From Eulemur rufifrons (Eukaryota > Chordata > Mammalia > Primates > Lemuridae), in contig NC_090989.1 in NCBI RefSeq assembly GCF_041146395.1, positions 225,402,843-225,466,842 of the forward strand: DNA of 64,000 bases, written 5' to 3'. The notes beneath the pieces are model-generated. The model worked only from the letters and a program-made list of their open reading frames with translations. It had not been told where the DNA came from and did no database searches. Below, piece after piece: positions 57,966-64,000 of this stretch. The number at the start of each line of letters is the position of its first letter. The first letter of the stretch is position 1. A program made the position numbers and the translations under genes.

Positions 57966-59911
57966 AGATAGATTCTTAAGGAGGGGAGTAAGTTTTAAGA
58001 TCATTGCTTATTTCCACCATAGCAATATTTAATTTCTTCCTGATTTCTACAAAGGTATAGAATTTTAATTTTCTGTAAGGTAGGGAAGAACTGATTTCTT
58101 TTCTCTATTAACTCTGCCCTGGAATTCCCAGCCTGTTGTTCTCAGCCAAGATTAGCAGAATGTCAGGACCTGGCTTTGGCAGAAGTAAAATGTAGACTTT
58201 GCTCCCCAGTAGCCAGATGCTTAAGATTAGTTTATAGCTATAAAAGCTACCATGGTATTAAACATATACTGAAATAGGAAATGCTTTTTTTTCTCTCATT
58301 AAAAGTTGCATTTTATACATTGCCAATGCCACAATTGCCCCTAAGCATTACTGTAAGACTAAGGTGGTTATTTGGTTCTTATGAAACTGGAGGCACATTT
58401 TGTTTGCTGAAACAGCATAATAAGAACTCAAGTCTTAGACCCTGCTCTGGCACCCATTTGTCATTTGTCATAGTTGGGTCCTCTCTACTTCAGTCAAATA
58501 ATATGTATTAACACATTAAGTGCCTACTATGTGCCTTACACTCTTAAGGATTCTGGGGAGCCTAAGATGGGTTATTATGGATGTGTTCCTGATAAATAGG
58601 CAGGAATAATTCTCCTTTGGTGGCCTGAGATGTTTGTTGAATTTGGGAGCATGACTATCCTTGTTCAGCTTTGCCAGGGCTCAGTTTACCTTCTGCCATG
58701 GGGCGATTGTTTCTACTGCCCCTTGGTGAGGCCCAGAGAGGTGAGCATTACTTCCTGAGATGTAAAGGCAGTGTCTCCCAGGACTATTCAGGTTTCCTTC
58801 ATTTTTATTGCTCATGGACTCCTTGGGAAGTCTGATGAAACCATAAAACTCTTCTCATAATAAAAAAATATATAAAGTTACAAAAGAAAATAATTATAGT
58901 GAAATAGACATGTTGAAAATTCTAGGTAAAAAAACTCTTATGGGTACAGAATCTTTCTTTTTTCATAAAGATGTAATGGTGTGACAAAAAAAAAAAAGAG
59001 AGAGATGTATAATACTTATGTGGATCTTTCCAGTGCCTTTCCTTGAAGAATTTGCAGAGTTTTATCAGAAACATTTGAACTGTGATAACATCTCCTCAAT
59101 AAAGACACAAAAATCTGCCCAGCCCAAAGCTGCTATGGTGGAGGGCCTCAGCTCTAGCTTTCTCCCTTCCCTGCTGCTCTTTCCAGTGGAGTGGGCCAAG
59201 GCTATCGGAATTCTCAGTAACCTGACTGGACTGTTGGGGAGGGTCCCAGGGGCTTAAGGTGGGACCTTAAGTTGCTGTTACAAGAGCAGGGAGTGAGAAT
59301 TGCCAGAGGTGGTTGAGTATAAGACTAGAACAAACCTAGAAAGGCTACGGGGGGCAGATGGAACAGAGAAAAACCTACAAATAGTCCCAACGAGTGAAGT
59401 ATGGGTCAATAGCAAAGGCGGGGGGGGGGGGGGGCGGGCGGTGAAAATGCAGTCGAATCCAAGATTGAAGATTGAGTTAAGGGCTAATTTCTAATTTTGC
59501 TAGTTATGTCATGGCATAGCTTTGATATAATTTAAAGTATTTAAGTCAAGGGAGAATTAAATAAAATGTTTAGGTAATAGTAGTAATATTTGGCAGCACA
59601 GTACAGAAAACAGATATTTTATGTTTTCTACTTGTTAATAAAAATTTCCATTTTTCAAGTAAACTCACCCTCCTTATAAAAACCAAACTTAGAGGTGTTC
59701 TATAAATTTAGTTGGCAAGTTAAGATTGTGTATTTATTTGTAGTTTTTTTCCTGACTACTTTAAAAAAAAATTTGAGGCAACAGATAAGTCCTCATTCAC
59801 ATTGATTCTGTGCTCTGATCGCCTAACTTCCCTCTTTCAACCAGTCTGTCCTGATCAACACAGGTGCCTCATGGTCGCCATAGGAAACTCTCTAACCCGG
59901 CGTTGTTTTGC
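57966..59911. other. unique spacer
   Basis: A short L2-like phrase lies at about 58505-58560 (cattaagtgcctactatgtgcc). 58805-58920 (catggactccttgggaagtctgatgaaacc) may be an old unassigned repeat. A G-run is annotated separately. No gene was seen. Confidence 0.45.
59420..59441 (+). repeat. poly-G tract (G15 plus GGG repeats)
   Basis: Fifteen consecutive G, then cgggcgg. Could form a G-quadruplex. Such runs are also error-prone in assemblies. Confidence 0.9.
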
Positions 59912-60104
59912 CATAGTGCTTCTCAATCTGCAGTCTGCGGATCCAAGAGAGCTTGTTAAAACCCAGGTTGCTGGACCCCACTCCCAATTTCTGATTCAGG
60001 AGATCTAGGGTGGGGCCCAATAATTTGTGCTTCCAACAAACTCCCAGGTGATGTAGTGAAGCAGTGCTGCTGGTCTGGGAAGCACAGTCTGAGAACCTCT
60101 GCTG
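59912..60104 (+). mobile_element. MER20-like hAT-Charlie element
   Basis: Near-complete non-autonomous DNA transposon. Left end agtgcttctcaatctgcagtc and right end ggaagcacagtctgagaacctctgc form the degenerate inverted ends around ttctcaa/ttgagaa. The middle has gagagcttgttaaaacccagg, ctgattcaggagatctagggtggggccc and acaaactcccaggtgatg. Confidence 0.75.
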
Positions 60105-60933
60105 TACCGTAATGTTCTTTCTTCGAAGGAGGATATGTACAGGTTGTACTCTATGATTTTCAACAATTTTACTGACCAAGATCAGTTAATTTCATTCATA
60201 CTTTCGGTCAATCTTTTTCCATGTGGACACACAGCTTCTTACATAACTGTGTTTTTGTACCATGTCTTGTCCAGCATTTACTTAAGACATCACAGAAAAG
60301 TCTTTTTCTGTTTTTCCTTTACTCTCATTTTTCTTTTTTTCTTTGTAACTTTATAGCAAGGATTCTTCTCATTTTCTTCCTTTCTTTTTTTTTTTTTTTT
60401 TTTTCGGGGAGGGGGTCGTATAATTGAAATTACGAAAGGATAAAGAAGAACCTGACATGGTCTGATAAGCATGGCTACCTAACACATCTGATTAGGTAAA
60501 TAACACAAGCTTTGAAATTTGTCAATTGCCATAATATCCTAAAGCCTTAGAAAGCATCCAATTATTTATATCTCCACTGAAGTTTCCACTTGCTCCACTT
60601 GATAAAATGTTTTCATCCAAAAATAATACATAGAGTAGAAAAATTATTTTTGTTGTTATTAATTATATTTTGTTGAAAACATAGGATCTTATAAACATAT
60701 AATGGGTTAAGGTTTTGAGGAGCTATAAGCATAATTTCTATTCATATTTCTCTGTGGAGTGGGTTCAGACTGACAAAGAATACCAACTTATAAATGGACC
60801 TTTGGAAATTACCTATTTATAAGTTTAGGGCCAAAAATGTTCATACCAGGCTTTGACAATGCATTGTCGAAATCACAGAAGAGAGCTGCTTAATAAAAAA
60901 CAAAAGTGGCAGAGAAGCAGGTCCGTGATACTT
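60105..60933. other. spacer with a poly-T tract
   Basis: Twenty T at 60385-60404, followed by ggggagggggtcgtataattg, may mark an antisense retroposed short RNA, but I do not recognise it. The rest is AT-rich spacer. Confidence 0.4.
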
Positions 60934-60947
60934 AAGATTTTTAGTTG
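60934..60947. repeat. Alu target-site duplication, left
   Basis: aagatttttagttg, identical to 61281-61294. Confidence 0.95.
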
Positions 60948-61280
60948 GGCCGGGTGCGGTGGCTCATGCCAATAATCCCAGCACTCTGGGAGGCGTGAGG
61001 ATCGCTCAAGATCAGGAGTTTGAGACCAGCCTGAGCAAGAGCAAGACCCTGTCTCTACTAAAAATAGAAAGAAATTATATGGACAGCTAAAAATATATAT
61101 ATAGAAAAAATTAGCCGGGCATGGTGGCTCATGCCTGTAGTCCTAGCTACTCGGGAGGCTGAGGCAGTAGGATTGCTTGAGCCCAGGAGTTTGGGGTTGC
61201 TGTGAGCTAGGCTGACACCACGGCACTCTAGCCTAGGCAAAAGAGTGAGACTCTGTCTCAAACAAAAAAAAAAAAAAAAA
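60948..61280 (+). mobile_element. lemur-type Alu, full length
   Basis: Complete dimeric Alu starting ggccgggtgcggtggctcatgcc. The left arm has gaccagcctgagcaagagcaag. The middle region is extended: aaaatagaaagaaattatatgg, acagctaaaaatatatatatag, aaaaaattagccggg. The right arm has gttgctgtgagctaggctgac and accacggcactctagcc, and the element ends gagactctgtctcaaacaaa plus poly-A. The long middle region and gctaggctgac variant are what I know from strepsirrhine, especially Malagasy lemur, Alus; human Alus differ there. A perfect 14-bp target-site duplication and a clean poly-A point to a fairly young insertion. Confidence 0.97.
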
Positions 61281-61294
61281 AAGATTTTTAGTTG
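61281..61294. repeat. Alu target-site duplication, right
   Basis: Identical to 60934-60947. Confidence 0.95.
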
Positions 61295-61656
61295 CAACCA
61301 AATAGGAGAACCTGGGATACCCCATAAGCATCAGAGTGGTCACAGTGGTGTTTTTAGAGTCCTTATCTTTTTCCTTTACCTCAGGAGCATTTTGAAAATA
61401 AAACCCAAACAAACAGCTGTTCCTCCTGGTAGGTTTCATCTTTTCAAGAAAATAAAAAACAAAAAACTTCATGAGACATTGATGCATGTGCTGTTCCCCG
61501 GGAGCCAGCATGAATCCATCGGTCACTGCCCCCCAGCAATTACATCTCCCAGACTCTAAGATGGGAAGCTCCAGTGTCCCTTCAGTGAGAGCCCTCAGTG
61601 CAGATGACAGATGTGTGGAGGATGGCCTGACGCCACCTTTGTCAGTGTCTCCACAG
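61295..61656. other. unique spacer, part of an open frame
   Basis: An open frame (61486-61818) starts here and continues through the exon-like interval below. No domain is recognised. Confidence 0.4.
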
Positions 61657-61761
61657 CCAGAGGGATTTTATAGGCCAAGTGAAAAAATACTGGAGACTAA
61701 TTTGTCAACAGAGGCTTTCTTTGAAGTTGGGCAGACAAGTGGATTCAAAACAATTGTATGT
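61657..61761 (+). other. exon-like interval, 105 bp, phase 0 to 0
   Basis: A strong acceptor context (ctttgtcagtgtctccacag) precedes it and a perfect donor (gtaagt) follows. Between them 35 codons are open, beginning PEGFYRPSEKILETN and ending TSGFKTIVC. I do not recognise the protein. One such interval can occur by chance in tens of kb, so this is only a candidate. Confidence 0.25.
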
Positions 61762-62715
61762 GTAAGTAACATTGGGCATGCTTTTTTCCTCCCTTTCTGG
61801 AATAGCCGGGACTTTTGAGACGACAGAGCCACAGGTGTGAAACATTGATTTAGTAGAATCTTTAACAATCTCTTAGATCTCCGGACCTCTGGGAAATAAG
61901 GAAAGCTTTCTGGTAAACTGAGGTGTTGATGCTTCCTGAGTCTGTTTCAAAGTTTCTTCCATGAGGAAAGGTGGAGTTATGATTTTGCTCTATATTCAAC
62001 CGTGAGATCCAGCTTCTGTAGCCCAAGGTAGAATAAGACATTGGTTTATGGAAAACGGATGTTTATGATCATGAAGGTTTTGCTGACATACTTTTCCCCA
62101 AAGACACAAGCCCTTGAAGGAAACATGGGGGTCAATACCCTGTTCCCTCCCTGATATCTGCCCATGGGTCTTAGGATTTGGGGCTCAAACAATGTTGAAT
62201 TGTTCTTCTGGGAGTGAAATTCTTTAGAGACAACACTACGTTACTGACTTGAGACTTAGGAAACTGGTGCTGCTGCCCCAGGTTGCTCTGGCTGAGAGTT
62301 CTCTTCATAGGCTTCTGTAAGGTAACTAAAGCTATCTCTCCTGGGGCAGCTGTTGCACTGAGCCTAGCAAAGGATGCCAATCATGCTGTAATCAATAGAA
62401 TTCAAATTTAAATCATCCAGCATTATGCCTGCTTGCAATTCAAAACCAAACTCATCAGTGGCAAAGATCTCATCATCTTATCAGAAAAACTCTCTTAGAA
62501 TCTATTAGACTCATTACACTGTGTACTTAATTTCTACCAATATCCAATGTGAATCGTCTTCAAATCAGTTTGTTTATGATAATCAAGGAGTCCAAAATGA
62601 CCTCCAAAATCCTGGACAAGCATGAAAACATGAGAAGCATATCAAAGCCCCGTACCAGGAGCAAGGGATTTTCCTGCTTGGGTCCCCTTTGTCCTTCTCC
62701 CTTCTTTGCCTTCAA
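61762..62715. other. unique spacer, nothing recognised
   Basis: No repeat or gene signal. Confidence 0.45.
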
Positions 62716-62719
62716 GGCA

Positions 62720-62858
62720 GGATTTCTGTTATTTTCTTGGTATTTTTGGTCACTGTGCCCTTTCTATGCCAGGCAGCTCCAACATCCTGACATTGTTGAG
62801 GAACCCAAGAGTCCAGGCCTGTGGTGCAGAGCACCAATGCCTCTCCGTCCAGGAGGCA
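62720..62858 (+). other. exon-like interval with alternative acceptors
   Basis: A pyrimidine-rich tract ends ctttgccttcaag at 62719. A second acceptor (ctttctatgccag, ending 62772) lies inside. Both lead to the same consensus donor gtaagt at 62859. From the first acceptor one frame stays open to the donor (start AGFLLFSWYFW, end PLRPGG). From the second acceptor two frames are open. No homolog is recognised. Confidence 0.22.
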
Positions 62859-63499
62859 GTAAGTGCCTCTGTATTTATCATGGTAGGAAAAAATCAGCAT
62901 ATGCAAAAAACAGCTGCTGCCTTTGGGTCTCCAGCACCCAAGAGCAAAAATAAGTCCAACAAACCTAATATATTTTCCAGTGCGTGTCCCAGAAATTTGA
63001 AAAGAGCTCCTTAAATTGCTTTTGTTTCCATTTTTATGGCCCCAGGGGGGAAAATATCTATCAAATTTAGTATATGCGTTTTACTTTGTGGCACTTTGAG
63101 ATTCAACCATATCATCTGTAATGAAAACAGAACAACCTTTAAAATAATTTTTTTTTTTTTTTAAAAAAAAGCCAATCCTTTCTACCAGAGACATGGCCTG
63201 AACCAGTGCCAAAGATTTCAAGCTGGTGAACCAGCAAAGGAGTCAGATAAATCACAATGAGTGTAACAGATCTGATCTATTTCAGCTCAGATTAACCTCT
63301 TTACTATGTCTTCAATAGCCAAAAAGCCTGGGTCGCAGGAATGAAAATGTCTAATAAAGCAGAACCTCAGGAAAAAAAATTAAAAGAAATGAGTTGCATA
63401 AAGGAAACTGAGATGTGTGACCGTTGGCTATGCATGGCCAGGCTATGGTAGGGATTGAGAGGGGGAGGGAAACATTCTTTATCGTGCCAATTCAAAAGG
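62859..63499. other. unique spacer
   Basis: Contains a poly-T/poly-A run at 63149-63170. No gene recognised. Confidence 0.45.
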
Positions 63500-63665
63500 A
63501 AGATTTATTTCACTTGTATATAATAATTCCAGATCCCAGTGACAATTTTCATTAGTTGGCAACAGCTGCTTATAGGTCAGGTAACAATAGCATTGAATAG
63601 CCTCGTAATGAACAACTGCGGATTTCACATTGGTGTTAATTGCATTTCATGCTCTTCCAAAGCCT
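63500..63665. promoter_or_regulatory. possible conserved non-coding element
   Basis: Not part of any repeat that I recognise. It is dense with transcription-factor-like words: cagctg E-box, acaatag SOX-like site, tcgtaatga and ggtgttaattgcatttc homeodomain/POU-like sites. Conservation cannot be judged from one genome. Confidence 0.25.
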
Positions 63666-64000
63666 AAAGCAAAGGCTGTGTGAAAAACACAGCACCAGGT
63701 TCTGCTTTTCTGATTTTTTTGCCCCAGGAGAAAGCCCTTTCCGAATCTTCAGAAGGAAGGTGGAGGGTGAGAAGATGATCATAACTCATAGACCAACTGG
63801 GTCCTTCTGGGCAAAGGTCTGTGGATGTTTTCTAAGAATGAAGGATACCCATTAAAGGTAAAGGAGTTTGAGGGAAAAGGGGGTGTAGGAGATGTGTAGA
63901 GGAGTTCATTTTGGGGGGCTGACCAAGACTGAGAGAGATTTTGTACAGGATGAGCAAGGAAATTAACATATAGGGGTCTCCTCCTCTGTGTCAGTCGTGT
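63666..64000. other. unique spacer to window end
   Basis: The plus frame 63640-63855 (71 codons) has no recognised domain. Confidence 0.45.

Noticed and set aside
62549..62953. 134-codon open frame, longest in the window
   Set aside because: No recognised domain as a continuous protein, and another frame is open over the same stretch. Only the splice-flanked sub-interval was kept as a low-confidence candidate.
1..64000. A novel gene cluster, defence system or other undescribed multi-gene system
   Set aside because: I found no intact gene beyond transposon remnants and one FMO exon relic. The window reads as ordinary repeat-rich primate intergenic or intronic DNA.

Overview
This window looks like nuclear DNA of a strepsirrhine primate, most likely a Malagasy lemur. 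The main evidence is a full-length Alu at 60948-61280. It carries the extended A-rich middle segment and the right-arm variant that I associate with lemur Alus, and a perfect 14-bp target-site duplication flanks it. The rest agrees with a primate or eutherian genome: MIR and L2 fossils, L1M fragments, MLT1/MLT2 LTRs, an Hsmar2-like mariner and MER20. The sequence is AT-rich and I see no CpG island. I found no complete protein-coding gene and no tRNA or rRNA gene. Long reading frames are lacking; nearly all open frames are 60-130 codons long and lie in repeats or AT-rich spacer.

Layout. 0-7 kb: an MLT1 LTR, a MIR and a decayed minus-strand ERVL-class provirus (about 3.17-6.67 kb) with two recognisable, heavily diverged LTRs. 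7-12.4 kb: a 5'-truncated L1 3' end with target-site duplications, then mostly unique sequence. 12.4-15.9 kb: a plus-strand ERVL internal remnant ending in an MLT2 LTR, then an antisense L1M. 16-24 kb: spacer with MIR/L2 fossils and an MLT1-type LTR (22.0-22.6 kb). 24.2-25.5 kb: a dead mariner. 25.5-31.7 kb: spacer, L2, L1M and microsatellites. 31.7-32.6 kb: the only gene-derived sequence, namely the 3' part of an FMO (flavin-containing monooxygenase) exon with its downstream intron boundary, abutting what looks like an antisense retrocopied mRNA 3' end. 33.2-34.1 kb: an L1 with an inverted 5' part. 34.4-35.1 kb: an Alu nested in an L2. 35.3 kb: a 31-bp-stem hairpin. 37.4-43 kb: L1M, an ERV LTR, an MLT1 LTR and an old L1 5' end with a minisatellite-like region. 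47.5-48.1 kb: a solo LTR with exact ends. 49-51.5 kb: MLT1/L1M cluster. 53-60 kb: mostly unique sequence with a few fossils. 60.9-64 kb: the lemur-type Alu, then unique sequence with two exon-like intervals and a possible conserved non-coding element.

Nothing here forms an operon, pathway or defence system. The FMO relic suggests the window lies in or near an FMO gene/pseudogene cluster, which in human is on chromosome 1q; that is inference. The most useful leads are the FMO relic with its adjoining retrocopy, the 35.3 kb hairpin, the solo LTR with an intact-looking promoter, and the exon-like intervals at 61.7 and 62.8 kb. Repeat subfamily names come from memory of consensus sequences, so those marked uncertain should be treated as class-level calls.
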